Part shown: positions 1 through 8,738 of the stretch, in pieces | How the letters are laid out: every line of letters begins with the position of its first letter | Position numbering within the stretch: the first letter of the stretch is position 1 | DNA from: Clostridia bacterium | Lineage (GTDB): Bacteria; Bacillota; Clostridia; Oscillospirales; Acutalibacteraceae | Direction: 5' to 3' | Length of the DNA stretch: 64,000 nt | NCBI GenBank assembly: GCA_017560255.1 | Contig: JAFYOI010000035.1 | Span: forward strand, 1 to 64,000 | Program-made: the position numbers and the translations under genes | The notes under the pieces: generated by a model | The model's input: the letters and a program-made list of their open reading frames with translations, nothing else | What the model was told of the DNA's origin: nothing | Databases searched by the model: none

Positions 1-1
1 C

Positions 2-286
2 AGATTCTACACAACTAAGTCCTTCTGTGACCTCCCTGCAGGCAACTACACCTTCGGTGCAGACGGTAAGATGCTCAACGGCTTCGAAACAATCGACGGT
101 ACACTTTACTACTACGTAAACGGTACTGCTCCGGCTCCGGGCCTTATCAAACTTGACGACGACTTCTACTATGTAAACTGGGGTGGCGTCGTTGTAACTA
201 ACCAGAAGTTCTACGTATCCAACGGTAATGGCTACACCATTCCGATGAACTATACGTTTGATGCAGACGGTAAAGTTATTGGCTAA
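2..286 (+). CDS. C-terminal part of a cell-surface repeat protein (5' end outside window)
   Basis: The reading frame is open from base 2 and ends at a TAA, so only about 94 C-terminal residues are present. The sequence is rich in Gly, Tyr, Asn and Asp, with short aromatic repeats such as YTFGADGKMLNG, LYYYVNG, FYYVNWGG and YTFDADGKVIG. These resemble the aromatic/glycine cell-wall- or glucan-binding repeats of Gram-positive surface proteins, so attachment to the cell wall or extracellular glycans is inferred. Codons favour C at the third position (TAC, AAC, GGC), as in highly expressed genes and as in the pyrophosphatase gene later in the window. The N-terminal catalytic or adhesive part cannot be seen. 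Confidence 0.7.
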   Translation, partial: RFYTTKSFCDLPAGNYTFGADGKMLNGFETIDGTLYYYVNGTAPAPGLIKLDDDFYYVNWGGVVVTNQKFYVSNGNGYTIPMNYTFDADGKVIG

Positions 287-300
287 TTAACCTAAAAATA

Positions 301-378
301 CCCTCAACCGATTTCGGTCGGTTGGGGGTATAAAATTATGCAAAAGAAAACTCCTTGGATATTCCAAGGAGTTTTTAT
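301..378. terminator. Tandem hairpins between convergent genes
   Basis: The hairpin at 301-328 (CCCTCAACCGA / TCGGTTGGGG) has an A-rich flank on its left, so it reads best as a terminator on the minus strand. The second, at 350-371 (CTCCTTGGA TAT TCCAAGGAG), is followed by a T-rich run on both strands and is a good bidirectional terminator for the convergent genes. Confidence 0.8.
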
Positions 379-794
379 CTTTTTTTAATTTGAACTGTTT
401 TGAATTTTCTGTCGTGGGAATAATTCATATAGTCGCCCAGCCAGAATGCAGGTATGCACAGTAGAAACCAAAGCGCACAATATGGCAGGCAAACCTGACC
501 CATAATGTTAAGCGGTACCGATGAGTAATCCCAGACGTTGAGATTATATTTTTTGTTTACAATGAGTCCGCATACGAATTCAATCCCCGTAATGACGCCC
601 GTACCCGCAAGGCACTTTTTCCACATAAATGATTGTTTCATTTTTTTTGATAGTTTGCAGATGCACACAAAGCACGTGCCGCCAACAATAGCCATTGTCC
701 AGTGAGTATGACCGCGCCAAAGTATTTCGATTGCGGAATAAAGTCCTGCGCCGACAATAAAATTCTTAATAACTTCATTTTCTTTTAATGACAT
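375..794 (-). CDS. Putative ABC-transporter type IV / CmpB-like membrane protein
   Basis: A 139-residue protein with about four hydrophobic segments and conserved-looking motifs near the N-terminus (LWRGHTHWTMAIVGG) and C-terminus (LPYCALWFLLCIPAFW). This pattern matches the family annotated as putative ABC-transporter type IV (CmpB-like, PF06541), short membrane proteins of unproven function often found in Clostridia. TTG (803), ATG (800) and ATG (794) are all possible starts. A GGTGAT sequence eight bases before 794 favours that ATG. No ATPase partner lies beside it, so a transport role is not supported here. Confidence 0.6.
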   Translation of the reverse strand: MSLKENEVIKNFIVGAGLYSAIEILWRGHTHWTMAIVGGTCFVCICKLSKKMKQSFMWKKCLAGTGVITGIEFVCGLIVNKKYNLNVWDYSSVPLNIMGQVCLPYCALWFLLCIPAFWLGDYMNYSHDRKFKTVQIKKR

Positions 795-846
795 ATACAT
801 CAATCACCCAAGGGTATTATCTGCATTTGTCATAAAATAATTTGTG

Positions 847-1200
847 TTAAATTGAGGAAAGAATAAATTGAGCAATATAGACGGCAATCGTTGATGCAAC
901 AGCAACAATTATCAGACTGCGGTTGAGAAGCGATAATATCAAAGCAACCGCACCGCCGATGCAGGCGGTGATAATGTTTTGTGTTGTTGCTATGCTATCG
1001 ATTGAAACTGCACTCTTTGTTGAGTACAGAATTCCGGGTACAATCAGTGCTGTCAGAACAGCATAGGGTATGTAATTGAGAAAAGAGTAAAGATATTTGT
1101 TTTTGAGTTTTTTTCTGAATAGGACGAGCGGGATTGCTCTTATCAGATAAGTTGTAATTGCCATAGCAGTTACCGCAAGCAGAAGATATACGTTATTCAT
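847..1200 (-). CDS. azlD: Branched-chain amino acid export subunit AzlD
   Basis: A 117-residue protein with four hydrophobic helices and the AzlD motif TYLIRAIPLVLF near the N-terminus. AzlD is the small partner of AzlC; together they form an exporter of branched-chain amino acids and analogues in the cytoplasmic membrane. The ATG at 1200 was chosen because a GGAGG lies just before it, inside the end of azlC. The two genes overlap by eight bases, which suggests translational coupling. Confidence 0.88.
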   Translation of the reverse strand: MNNVYLLLAVTAMAITTYLIRAIPLVLFRKKLKNKYLYSFLNYIPYAVLTALIVPGILYSTKSAVSIDSIATTQNIITACIGGAVALILSLLNRSLIIVAVASTIAVYIAQFILSSI

Positions 1201-1903
1201 TGAAATCCTCCATCTCCTGCGGGAAAAGTATTGCACCGATTGCGGCGGCAACAACTCCGCTTATGATAACCGACCACGAACTGCCGATTCCGTTTATAAC
1301 GGGTGTGTAGGTGAAAATACAGTTAAGCACTGCGGCGATTGCCACAACGGTAAAAATCGGTTTTGACTTTTTGAGCGGGGGAACTATGATTGCAATAAAC
1401 ATCGCGTAAATTGCAATACCCATTGCAGAAACAAGGTCAATGGGCATAAAACTGCCGATGAGTGTGCCTGCAACCGTTCCGCCAACCCAACCCGAAAATG
1501 AGCAGAGTATAAGTCCGAACATATATTTGATGTTTAAAATTTTGTTTTGCTGCATCGCAACGGCAAAAATCTCGTCGGTGTTACCAAAAGCAATAGCGAA
1601 CCTGCCGAGTAAGGTGATTTTAGAAGAAAGCCTTTGCGACAGAGAGATGGACATAAGGAAATACCTTGCATTTATTACCATCAGCGTCAATATGATTTCA
1701 ATTATGAGCGACCCCATAGCAATCATATTTGCGCCGACAAACTGCCCCGTACCCGTGAAGTTTGTAAGAGAAATCAAAGGTGCCGCCCACATTGGCATTT
1801 TGTTACTTATGCAAATCATACCAAATGCAGCGGAAACGGAAAAATATCCCAACGCAATCGGTATCGCGTCGCGCAATCCTTTGCGGAAAGTCAAAGTTTC
1901 CAT
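1193..1903 (-). CDS. azlC: Branched-chain amino acid export subunit AzlC
   Basis: A 236-residue polytopic membrane protein of the AzlC family. The N-terminal motif FRKGLRDAIPIALGYF and the following segment IALGYFSVSAAFGM are typical, as is a run of hydrophobic helices to the C-terminus. It forms the large subunit of the AzlCD exporter with the overlapping downstream gene. An in-frame upstream ATG at 1942 exists, but an AGGAGG ribosome binding site directly before 1903 decides the start. It is transcribed divergently from yabP. Confidence 0.9.
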   Translation of the reverse strand: METLTFRKGLRDAIPIALGYFSVSAAFGMICISNKMPMWAAPLISLTNFTGTGQFVGANMIAMGSLIIEIILTLMVINARYFLMSISLSQRLSSKITLLGRFAIAFGNTDEIFAVAMQQNKILNIKYMFGLILCSFSGWVGGTVAGTLIGSFMPIDLVSAMGIAIYAMFIAIIVPPLKKSKPIFTVVAIAAVLNCIFTYTPVINGIGSSWSVIISGVVAAAIGAILFPQEMEDFNE

Positions 1904-2042
1904 TTTTAACACCTCCTGTAGCGTGATTGAAAGTTGCACCAATAAATACTATCACAATAACGGGTTGCAGTCAAACTTTTTATACATATTTCTTGCAAAA
2001 AATGCATAGGATTAACTGATTTCTTTTTAGGAGGCAGGCTCA

Positions 2043-2321
2043 ATGGAGGATAAATTCAAGGCGGCTATTGACCATAATATAATTTTAGAGGGCAGAAAAG
2101 TGCTGCGTATGTCGGGAGTAAAGGACGTTGACAGTTTTGACGAACAAACTGTGGTGACGTTTACCAATATGGGTGAGTTGACAATCAGAGGGGAGAATAT
2201 CCACGTCAGTAAACTGAATACGGAGACGGGCGAATTGTCGCTTGAGGGTGAGTTTTACGCCTTGTATTACAGTGACAGCACCAAGCAAAACGGCGGTTTT
2301 TTCTCCAAAATATTTAGGTAG
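2043..2321 (+). CDS. yabP: Sporulation protein YabP
   Basis: A 92-residue YabP/YqfC-family protein. Typical features are an early ILEGRKVLRMSGVKDVDSFD segment and a beta-rich core with TNMGELTIRGENIHV, then a short basic C-terminus. In Bacillus subtilis YabP is needed for spore development and is encoded with yabQ, as here. The ATG at 2043 follows AGGAGG at good spacing. The S4-domain gene yabO, normally just upstream, is absent; the neighbour is the divergent azlC. Confidence 0.93.
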   Translation: MEDKFKAAIDHNIILEGRKVLRMSGVKDVDSFDEQTVVTFTNMGELTIRGENIHVSKLNTETGELSLEGEFYALYYSDSTKQNGGFFSKIFR

Positions 2322-2329
2322 GTGGTTGT

Positions 2330-2800
2330 TTGTATAGTACATCGGTTTCTCCCGTTTTTCAGCTGAAATGTTTTGCGATTGCAATTGCTGTCGGGATTGC
2401 GCTCGGCATCGTGTATGAAGCGTTTCGGTTGTTGCGGCTTGTTTCACCAAAAGGGAAAATCCTCACTTTTGTCTGCGATGTTTTGTTTATGAGCGTTGCT
2501 GCTCTTGTAAATTTTATTCTGACCGTCGTTGTAAATATTGGCATAGTACGGTGGTACATTCTGCTTGGTGAGGCGGTTGGATTTATCGTTTATATGCGTA
2601 CTGTCGGGCGCATCAACGGCGCCCTTTTTCGCTTAATCCGTAAAGTGATTGCAAAGATTTTGTGGCTGATTTTCACTCCTGTCCGACTTCTCCGCGGTGT
2701 AATAATAATTTTTTTCTCCAAATTGATGAAAAAAATTAAAAAAATTGTTAAAAGACTATTGAAAAAGAGAAAAAGAATATTGTATAATGAACAGGAATAG
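2330..2800 (+). CDS. yabQ: Sporulation membrane protein YabQ
   Basis: A 156-residue protein with about four membrane helices (roughly residues 12-30, 45-65, 70-90 and 105-125) and a very basic C-terminal tail rich in Lys and Arg. Size, topology and position after yabP match YabQ, a membrane protein needed for spore cortex formation. The start is a TTG at 2330, preceded by a GGTAGGTGG ribosome binding site overlapping the end of yabP. No ATG in the first residues fits better. Confidence 0.88.
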   Translation: MYSTSVSPVFQLKCFAIAIAVGIALGIVYEAFRLLRLVSPKGKILTFVCDVLFMSVAALVNFILTVVVNIGIVRWYILLGEAVGFIVYMRTVGRINGALFRLIRKVIAKILWLIFTPVRLLRGVIIIFFSKLMKKIKKIVKRLLKKRKRILYNEQE

Positions 2801-2859
2801 ACGCATTTGAGAGTGCGGCTACGGTTTCGTATGTCTAATTTGAGTTAAAGGAATAGGCT

Positions 2860-3159
2860 ATGGAAAAGAGAATGGAAAAAGGAAGAAAAGCAAAAGGTAA
2901 AAAGAGTGTTTTGGTCACTGCTCTTATCTGCGCGGTTGCCGCTTGGTTGTTGTTCCAACTTGTCGGATATATTTTCGATATAAGACTCGCCAAGGAAGAA
3001 TTAGCCGCTGCACAGGGACAGTATGACCGAATCAGTGCAAGCAACGAGGAGTTGAAGTTGCTTCTTTCCGGCGACGACTATATTGAACGAATTGCCAGAG
3101 ATAAGTACGGTTTCATTTTACCCGGTGAGGAAGTCTTTATAGACATTTCGGGTAATTAG
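2860..3159 (+). CDS. divIC: Septum formation initiator DivIC/FtsB-type protein
   Basis: A 99-residue single-pass membrane protein: a basic cytoplasmic start, one membrane helix at about residues 17-38, then a coiled coil around residues 42-75 and the terminal segment YIERIARDKYGFILPGE, which is the family signature. DivIC pairs with FtsL and DivIB in the division septum. It lies 60 bases after yabQ, as in Bacillus, which supports the assignment over FtsL. Confidence 0.9.
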   Translation: MEKRMEKGRKAKGKKSVLVTALICAVAAWLLFQLVGYIFDIRLAKEELAAAQGQYDRISASNEELKLLLSGDDYIERIARDKYGFILPGEEVFIDISGN

Positions 3160-3198
3160 TAATAAATTTTATTATTTCAGGGAGGCAATTCGCTTTTT

Positions 3199-3669
3199 AT
3201 GCAGTTTGTTGTTGGAGATGTTTTAGAAGGTAAGGTTACCGGCCTTACAAGTTTCGGCGCGTTTGTTGAAATCAGCGGCGGAAAGACGGGTATGGTACAT
3301 ATTTCCGAGGTGTCCAATTCTTACGTTAAGGACATTAAGGACTGTCTTAAAGAGGGGCAGGAAGTCAAGGTTAAGGTGCTTTCAATCGGCAACGACGGAA
3401 AGATAAGTCTTTCCATCAAGCGCACGTTGGAGCCCGCACCGCAGCAGGAAAGAAAACCGAGAGTAAATCGTGAAAGACGTCCTGCGCCGGCACCGCAGCA
3501 GAATAGCGGCCCGTCTTCTTATGAGTGGCAGCCCAAGCGTAACGAAAATCTTTCGTTTGAGGATATGATGTCCCGTTTTAAGCAGGTCAGTGATGAGAAG
3601 ATGACTTCTCTTAAAAGAGGACCGGAGAATAGTAGGCGTACCGGCTTTTCCAAGAAGAACGGAAAATAA
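3199..3669 (+). CDS. S1 RNA-binding domain protein, YabR/GSP13 type
   Basis: Residues 1-75 form one S1 domain, with GDVLEGKVTGLTSFGAFVEI and the closing GKISLSIKR. A linker rich in Pro, Gln and Arg follows, then a basic C-terminal stretch. Position after divIC matches yabR of Bacillus. S1 proteins of this kind bind RNA and may associate with ribosomes; the exact role is not known. The extra C-terminal half is low complexity and probably disordered. Confidence 0.85.
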   Translation: MQFVVGDVLEGKVTGLTSFGAFVEISGGKTGMVHISEVSNSYVKDIKDCLKEGQEVKVKVLSIGNDGKISLSIKRTLEPAPQQERKPRVNRERRPAPAPQQNSGPSSYEWQPKRNENLSFEDMMSRFKQVSDEKMTSLKRGPENSRRTGFSKKNGK

Positions 3670-3688
3670 ATTTCTAAAAATTATTGGC

Positions 3689-3717
3689 GGAGCGTTGCTT
3701 TTCAACGCTCCGTTTTT
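3689..3717 (+). terminator. Terminator of the yabP-S1 operon
   Basis: GGAGCGTTG and CAACGCTCC form a nine-base-pair stem around a five-base loop, directly followed by a T run. Confidence 0.9.
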
Positions 3718-3729
3718 GTATAAAGGTGT

Positions 3730-4887
3730 ATGAATATGCTTATTATAAACGCAAAAATTTTAACAATGACAGGGCAGGATTTTGAAAACGGCTTTATCCG
3801 TATTGCTGACGGCAAGATTGCCGAAGTCGGCGCTATGCGGGACGGTTTGATTGACGAGCAGGTGATTGATGCGGCTTCTGCTCTTGTATTGCCCGGATTT
3901 ATTGATGCCCACACCCACCTTGGAATGTTTGAGGATTCCCTGGGTTTTGAGGGTGACGACGGGAACGAGGACAGTGAGCCTTCAACGCCGCATCTTCGCG
4001 CGATTGATGCAATCAATCCGATGGATAAATGCTTTGACGAGGCTTTGCGCGCAGGCGTTACAACCGTTGTTACGGGTCCGGGGAGTGCCAATGCAATCGG
4101 CGGGCAAATGCTTGCTATGAAGACTTACGGTGAGTGCGTTGACCTTATGACTGTCAAAGCGCCCGTCGCAATCAAAATGGCACTTGGAGAGAATCCCAAA
4201 ACCGTCTATAACGGAAAAGGTGAGAGTCCGAAAACAAGAATGGCAACTGCCTCAATAATCAGAACACAACTTATAAAAACAAAAAAATATCTTGCTGACC
4301 TTGAACGTTCACGTACGGACGAGGATTTTGACGAGCCCGAATACGATGAAAAGTGTGAAGCGCTTATTCCGCTTTTTACGCAGGGGCTTTCTGTACATTT
4401 CCACGCGCACAGAGCGGATGATATTTTCACTGCTATGCGAATTGCGGACGAATTCAAAATTAACTATCTTATTGTCCACGCAACTCAGGGGCACAAGATT
4501 GCAAAATATCTTGCCGACAAAAAAGTGGGCGTTTTGAGCGGTCCTCTTTTGTGCGACCGTTCAAAACCGGAACTCAGTGACCTTACTCCTGAAAGCGTTG
4601 GAATACTTGACAAAGCGGGCGTGCCTTGTGCGATTATAACCGACCATCCCGTTATACCGATTCAGTATTTGCCGCTTTGTGCGGCACTTGCCGTACGCGA
4701 GGGTATGGATTATAATTCTGCACTTGAAGCAATCACGATTAATGCCGCAAAACTGTGCGGAATTGCTGACAGAGTGGGTAGTATTGAGGTTGGTAAGGAT
4801 GCCGACGTGGTTATGTTTGACGGCGACCCACTTTCCGTATACGCTAAACCGAAAGCGGTTGTTATCAATGGCAAAAGGGTGTTTTAA
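3730..4887 (+). CDS. Amidohydrolase family protein
   Basis: A 385-residue metal-dependent hydrolase. The metal-binding HTH lies at residues 61-63 after the typical LPGFIDA segment. Further likely ligands are His225/His227, His250 and Asp305 (TDHP). The C-terminal strands return to GKDADVVMFDGDP, as in imidazolonepropionase-related amidohydrolases. The substrate cannot be told from sequence. The stop codon is directly followed by the ATG of the fumarase subunit, so the two are translated as one operon. Confidence 0.85.
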   Translation: MNMLIINAKILTMTGQDFENGFIRIADGKIAEVGAMRDGLIDEQVIDAASALVLPGFIDAHTHLGMFEDSLGFEGDDGNEDSEPSTPHLRAIDAINPMDKCFDEALRAGVTTVVTGPGSANAIGGQMLAMKTYGECVDLMTVKAPVAIKMALGENPKTVYNGKGESPKTRMATASIIRTQLIKTKKYLADLERSRTDEDFDEPEYDEKCEALIPLFTQGLSVHFHAHRADDIFTAMRIADEFKINYLIVHATQGHKIAKYLADKKVGVLSGPLLCDRSKPELSDLTPESVGILDKAGVPCAIITDHPVIPIQYLPLCAALAVREGMDYNSALEAITINAAKLCGIADRVGSIEVGKDADVVMFDGDPLSVYAKPKAVVINGKRVF

Positions 4888-5727
4888 ATGAGAGTTGTTA
4901 ATGCTTCAGAGATAACGCAGATTGTCAGCAGGCTTTGTGTTGAGACTAATAAAAGGCTTCCGCAGGACCTTGAAACCTGCATATCCTGCTGTGCAGAAAA
5001 GGAGACCCGACCGATAGCGCAGGGGATTTTTAAAAATATGCTTGATAACATAGACGCTGCGAAGGAACTTGATATTCCCGTCTGTCAGGATACGGGAATG
5101 GCGGTTGTGTTTGCTGAGATAGGACAGCAGGTTTTCATTGACGGCAATTTTGAAGATGCGGTCAATGAGGGGGTGCGCAGGGGATACGTTGACGGACTTT
5201 TGCGCTTGTCCGTTGTGGGTGACCCGATTGAGAGGGTGAACACAAACGACAACACTCCCGCTATTATATATACACGGCTTGTCGACGGAGATAAAATTAA
5301 AATTACTGTTGCGCCAAAAGGTTTCGGAAGTGAAAATATGAGTGCAATTAAGATGTTCACCCCGTCTGCAAAGCGTGAGGATATCGTTGCTTTCGTTGTT
5401 GATACTGTAAAAAAAGCGGGCGCAAATCCCTGTCCACCCGTCGTATTGGGTGTTGGTATAGGCGGCGATTTTGAGTATTGTGCATATCTTGCAAAAAAGG
5501 CTTTGTGCCGTGCGGTTGATAAAGAAAATGAAAGTGAATTTTATCGCAATCTTGAAAAAGAAATGCTCGATAAGATAAATGAACTTGATATTGGTTGTCA
5601 AGGCTTCGGTGGAGATATTACGGCACTGAAAGTCAATATTGAAACCTACCCGACGCATATTGCGGGGCTTCCTGTTGCGGTCAACGTCGGTTGTCACGTA
5701 ACAAGGCACGCGAGTGCCGAAATTTAA
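4888..5727 (+). CDS. fumA: Fumarate hydratase (class I), alpha subunit
   Basis: A 279-residue protein matching the N-terminal (TtdA/FumA) half of iron-sulfur hydro-lyases. Three cysteines in the expected contexts can hold the 4Fe-4S cluster: Cys66 (VCQDTG), Cys182 (NPCPP) and Cys237 (DIGCQGFGG). The enzyme interconverts fumarate and malate in the cytoplasm. In two-subunit enzymes the beta subunit is usually the next gene; here the next gene is an rRNA methyltransferase and no beta subunit appears in the window. A related hydro-lyase such as tartrate dehydratase is possible. Confidence 0.85.
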   Translation: MRVVNASEITQIVSRLCVETNKRLPQDLETCISCCAEKETRPIAQGIFKNMLDNIDAAKELDIPVCQDTGMAVVFAEIGQQVFIDGNFEDAVNEGVRRGYVDGLLRLSVVGDPIERVNTNDNTPAIIYTRLVDGDKIKITVAPKGFGSENMSAIKMFTPSAKREDIVAFVVDTVKKAGANPCPPVVLGVGIGGDFEYCAYLAKKALCRAVDKENESEFYRNLEKEMLDKINELDIGCQGFGGDITALKVNIETYPTHIAGLPVAVNVGCHVTRHASAEI

Positions 5728-5746
5728 AGAGAAAGGCTTAAATAAA

Positions 5747-6865
5747 ATGTCTGATATAAAATTTGTAACGCCCTGCCTGCTGGGTCTTGAAGGGCTTGTT
5801 GCGGAAAATTTAAGGAATATGGACGCGCAGGACGTGCAGGCGCAGAATGGACGAGTTTTCTTTTCGGGCGACGAGTCAATTCTTGCAAGAGCAAATCTCC
5901 ATTCCCGTTACAGTGAGAGAATTCAGATTGTAATCGGCACTTTTAAAGCAACTACGTTTGATGAACTTTTTGAGGGCACAAAGGCTCTTAACTGGGAGCG
6001 ATGGATTTCGGCAAAGGACGCTTTTCCTGTCAAAGGTTATTCTATAAATTCAAAATTATTCAGTGTCAGCGACTGTCAGGCAATCGTCAAAAAAGCGGTT
6101 GTTGAACGTCTTAAATCGGTCTATAAAATCTCATGGTTTGAAGAAACGGGCAGTTCTTATCAGATTGCTTTTTCAATTATGAAGGATGAGGTTACGCTTA
6201 CGATTGATACAAGCGGTACAGGACTTCATAAGAGGGGATACCGACCCGCTTCAAATGATGCGCCGATTAAGGAAACGCTTGCCGCGGCGATGGCGAATAT
6301 TTCAAAACTAAGGCATTATCACACTTTGTACGACCCGTTTTGCGGTTCCGGTACAATTCTTATTGAGGGCGCGATGCTTGCTCACAATATTGCCCCCGGA
6401 ATCCGTCGAGGCTTTGTCAGCGAAAAATGGGACAAGATAAATCCGAAAATCTGGAGTCAGGAGCGTGCACGAGCGCTTGATATGATTGTCAGGGATACGG
6501 ACTTCATCGCTTACGGAAGTGACGTTGATGAACACGCAATTGCGCTGACGGAGATGAATGCAAGACGTGCGGGAGTTTTGTCAAAGATGAAACTCAAAGT
6601 GCGTGACGTCAAAAATTTTGAACGGCTTACCGAAAAGGGCACAGTTATCTGCAACCCGCCTTACGGCGAGCGTATGCTTGACCGTCGTGAGAGTGAGGAG
6701 ATTTATCGCGATATGGGTCGTGTTTTTGAACGTATGAACGGTTGGAGTTACAGCATTATCACCGCTAACGAGCAGTTTGAAAGTTTCTTTGGCAGAGCGG
6801 CTGATAAGCGTAGAAAACTCTATAACGGTATGATAAAATGTCAGGTATATATGTATTTTAAATAA
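5747..6865 (+). CDS. rlmL: THUMP-domain rRNA guanine-N2 methyltransferase (RlmL/YpsC type)
   Basis: A 372-residue methyltransferase. A THUMP domain occupies about residues 45-160, the S-adenosylmethionine site DPFCGSGT is at 196-203, and the catalytic NPPY motif at 303-306 is followed by GER. This is the layout of the RlmL N-terminal half and of Bacillus YpsC, which modify 23S rRNA guanine. An upstream in-frame ATG at 5714 lies inside fumA; the ATG at 5747, after GAGAAAGG, is preferred. Confidence 0.87.
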   Translation: MSDIKFVTPCLLGLEGLVAENLRNMDAQDVQAQNGRVFFSGDESILARANLHSRYSERIQIVIGTFKATTFDELFEGTKALNWERWISAKDAFPVKGYSINSKLFSVSDCQAIVKKAVVERLKSVYKISWFEETGSSYQIAFSIMKDEVTLTIDTSGTGLHKRGYRPASNDAPIKETLAAAMANISKLRHYHTLYDPFCGSGTILIEGAMLAHNIAPGIRRGFVSEKWDKINPKIWSQERARALDMIVRDTDFIAYGSDVDEHAIALTEMNARRAGVLSKMKLKVRDVKNFERLTEKGTVICNPPYGERMLDRRESEEIYRDMGRVFERMNGWSYSIITANEQFESFFGRAADKRRKLYNGMIKCQVYMYFK

Positions 6866-6882
6866 AGAGAGGAATAACGAAA

Positions 6883-7506
6883 ATGAAAAAGATAATTTCG
6901 ATTTTGCTTGTACTGTGCGTTTTGTTTGCGCTTGGTGCCTGTAAGGGTAATTCTGACGATGCTACCACAAAGACGACAATTCCCAATCCCGACATAACAC
7001 CAATTTCCATTGACGATAGCACAATCACCGATTATCTTGACAACTGTGCATATTTCGGCAGATGCAACTGGAACGATTTTACCACTGATGAGCAGAGAGC
7101 GATCAGTGAGAAAGCAAGGCAGATCGGCGCCGAACTGAACGTTTCCGATGATGGAGCAATTAAAATTACCGATCAGTCGGGCATTATCATAACCTACGGC
7201 TGCACTTGGCCAAGAGATAACCATCTGATAAAGTCTTTCCCGATTCCCGAGGGCAAAAAAGTTGCTTATGTTTATGAAAAGACGGGAGTTTTGTGCTATG
7301 TTGCTACGTATATGACAATGGATGAAGCAAAGGCGTATGCAAAGAATTTAGCAGACCTCGGCTTTACAAAGGGTGTAACAGAAACCGAGAATGAAAAGAC
7401 GTATTATTATGATGCTGAAAAAGAAGACGGCACGTTGATGTCACTTGTTGTTTTTGAGGCAGGAATAACGCTTATAGGCGTACTGCCCGTCGAAACAGGT
7501 AACTAA
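6883..7506 (+). CDS. Hypothetical lipoprotein
   Basis: A 207-residue protein with a lipoprotein signal: basic start, hydrophobic core and lipobox LGAC with Cys20. A Thr/Asp-rich linker follows, then a mixed alpha/beta part without a motif I recognise. It should be anchored to the outer face of the membrane. A good AGAGAGG site precedes the ATG, 17 bases after rlmL. Its function is unknown. Confidence 0.75.
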   Translation: MKKIISILLVLCVLFALGACKGNSDDATTKTTIPNPDITPISIDDSTITDYLDNCAYFGRCNWNDFTTDEQRAISEKARQIGAELNVSDDGAIKITDQSGIIITYGCTWPRDNHLIKSFPIPEGKKVAYVYEKTGVLCYVATYMTMDEAKAYAKNLADLGFTKGVTETENEKTYYYDAEKEDGTLMSLVVFEAGITLIGVLPVETGN

Positions 7507-7516
7507 TCAAATAAAA

Positions 7517-7545
7517 AACCTTGGATTTAATCCAAGGTTTTTTTG
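7517..7545. terminator. Bidirectional terminator
   Basis: AACCTTGGATT and AATCCAAGGTT form a strong stem with A and T runs on both sides. It serves the lipoprotein operon and the convergent mnmA. Confidence 0.9.
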
Positions 7546-7552
7546 TATATTT

Positions 7553-8599
7553 TTATTCTATTTCTCCACCGCCGATTACCGTGTCGCCGTCGTAAAAGAC
7601 AGCGGATTGCCCCGGGGTAATGGCACGTTGCTTTTCGACAAACTTAATTTTTGCCCGTTCGTTTTCAAGTATTGTTACAACCGCATCGGTAGGGGGAGCG
7701 GCAAATCGGATTTTAACTTTTGCATCAAACTCGGTTTTGTTAAAATCCGTCGTGAAGCAAAGCGAGTTTACAGTAAGACTGTCCGACATAAGACTTTCGG
7801 AATTGCCGAGTGTTACAAATCCCGATTGAGCATCAATTTCAGTAACGAATTTCGGTTCGCCAAGCGCTATTCCAAGCCCTTTGCGCTGACCGATTGTGTA
7901 GTGAATGATGCCCTTGTGTTCACCCAGCACTTTGCCGTTTTCGTCGATGAAATTACCTTTAGGGAATTTTTTTGATAAATATTTTTCAATAAATTCTGCG
8001 TGTCCACCGCTTTTTACAAAGCATATATCCTGACTGTCGCGTTTTGATGACGTCGGCAGATTGTGCTTTTCTGCGATTGCCCGCACATCCTGCTTTGTCA
8101 TCGTGCCGAGCGGGAGGATAACCCTTTTCAGAACGTCTTGTGACAAAGTGTAGAGGAAGTAACTCTGATCTTTGTTGTGCGGTGATTTTTTTAGCAAAAA
8201 GTTTCCGGATGCATTGTCAAAAACGCATTGAGCGTAATGCCCCGTAGCAAGTTTTTCGCAACCTAATTTGTCGGCAAGTGCCATCATCTCACCGAATTTT
8301 ATCGTTTTGTTACAAACAATGCAGGGATTAGGGGTTTTGCCGCTCAGATATTTTTCGGCAAAATCCGCCATAACGTTAATGTTAAATTTATCTTGCATAT
8401 CTACAATATGGTGTTCAATGCCGAGCAGTTGTGCAATCTGCGATGCATCCTGCGCCGAGGTGTCGGTTTGGTCGGCAAATTTATCGGGTACAAGGTTAAG
8501 CGTAATACCTACAACCTCATATCCCTCCTGTTTTAAAAGTAACGCGGCAACGCTGCTGTCAACACCGCCGCTCATTCCAAGAAGAACACGTGTTTTCAC
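7553..8599 (-). CDS. mnmA: tRNA-specific 2-thiouridylase MnmA
   Basis: About 348 residues. The PP-loop SGGVDSSVA lies near residue 10. The catalytic cysteine is in CIVCNKTIKFG and the second active-site cysteine in DICFV. The C-terminal beta-barrel is complete. The enzyme puts sulfur on U34 of Lys, Glu and Gln tRNAs. Start: the frame extends to 8656, but a GAAAGGAG site eight bases before the GTG at 8599 points to that GTG, giving VKTRVLLGMSGG, the usual N-terminus. Confidence 0.95.
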   Translation of the reverse strand: MKTRVLLGMSGGVDSSVAALLLKQEGYEVVGITLNLVPDKFADQTDTSAQDASQIAQLLGIEHHIVDMQDKFNINVMADFAEKYLSGKTPNPCIVCNKTIKFGEMMALADKLGCEKLATGHYAQCVFDNASGNFLLKKSPHNKDQSYFLYTLSQDVLKRVILPLGTMTKQDVRAIAEKHNLPTSSKRDSQDICFVKSGGHAEFIEKYLSKKFPKGNFIDENGKVLGEHKGIIHYTIGQRKGLGIALGEPKFVTEIDAQSGFVTLGNSESLMSDSLTVNSLCFTTDFNKTEFDAKVKIRFAAPPTDAVVTILENERAKIKFVEKQRAITPGQSAVFYDGDTVIGGGEIE

Positions 8600-8627
8600 T
8601 GCATCAACTCCTTTCGGATATGAAATG

Positions 8628-8656
8628 ATTTTAACACAAAATTCCCGTAATATCAA
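8628..8656 (-). promoter_or_regulatory. Promoter of mnmA
   Basis: On the minus strand TTGATA, 17 bases, TAAAAT: a good housekeeping-sigma promoter about 30 bases before the GTG start. Confidence 0.7.
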
Positions 8657-8681
8657 ATATTATTCTTACACCAGTTTTTAC

Positions 8682-8710
8682 TTGTAAGAGGATATAAAAT
8701 GTGGTATAAT
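8682..8710 (+). promoter_or_regulatory. Promoter of the PHP-TSCPD-UDG-secA operon
   Basis: TTGTAA, 17 bases, TATAAT with an upstream TG (extended -10). No terminator is visible until after secA, so this promoter may drive the whole four-gene unit. Confidence 0.8.
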
Positions 8711-8738
8711 ATTAAAATAATAAAATGGGGGTAGTGTT

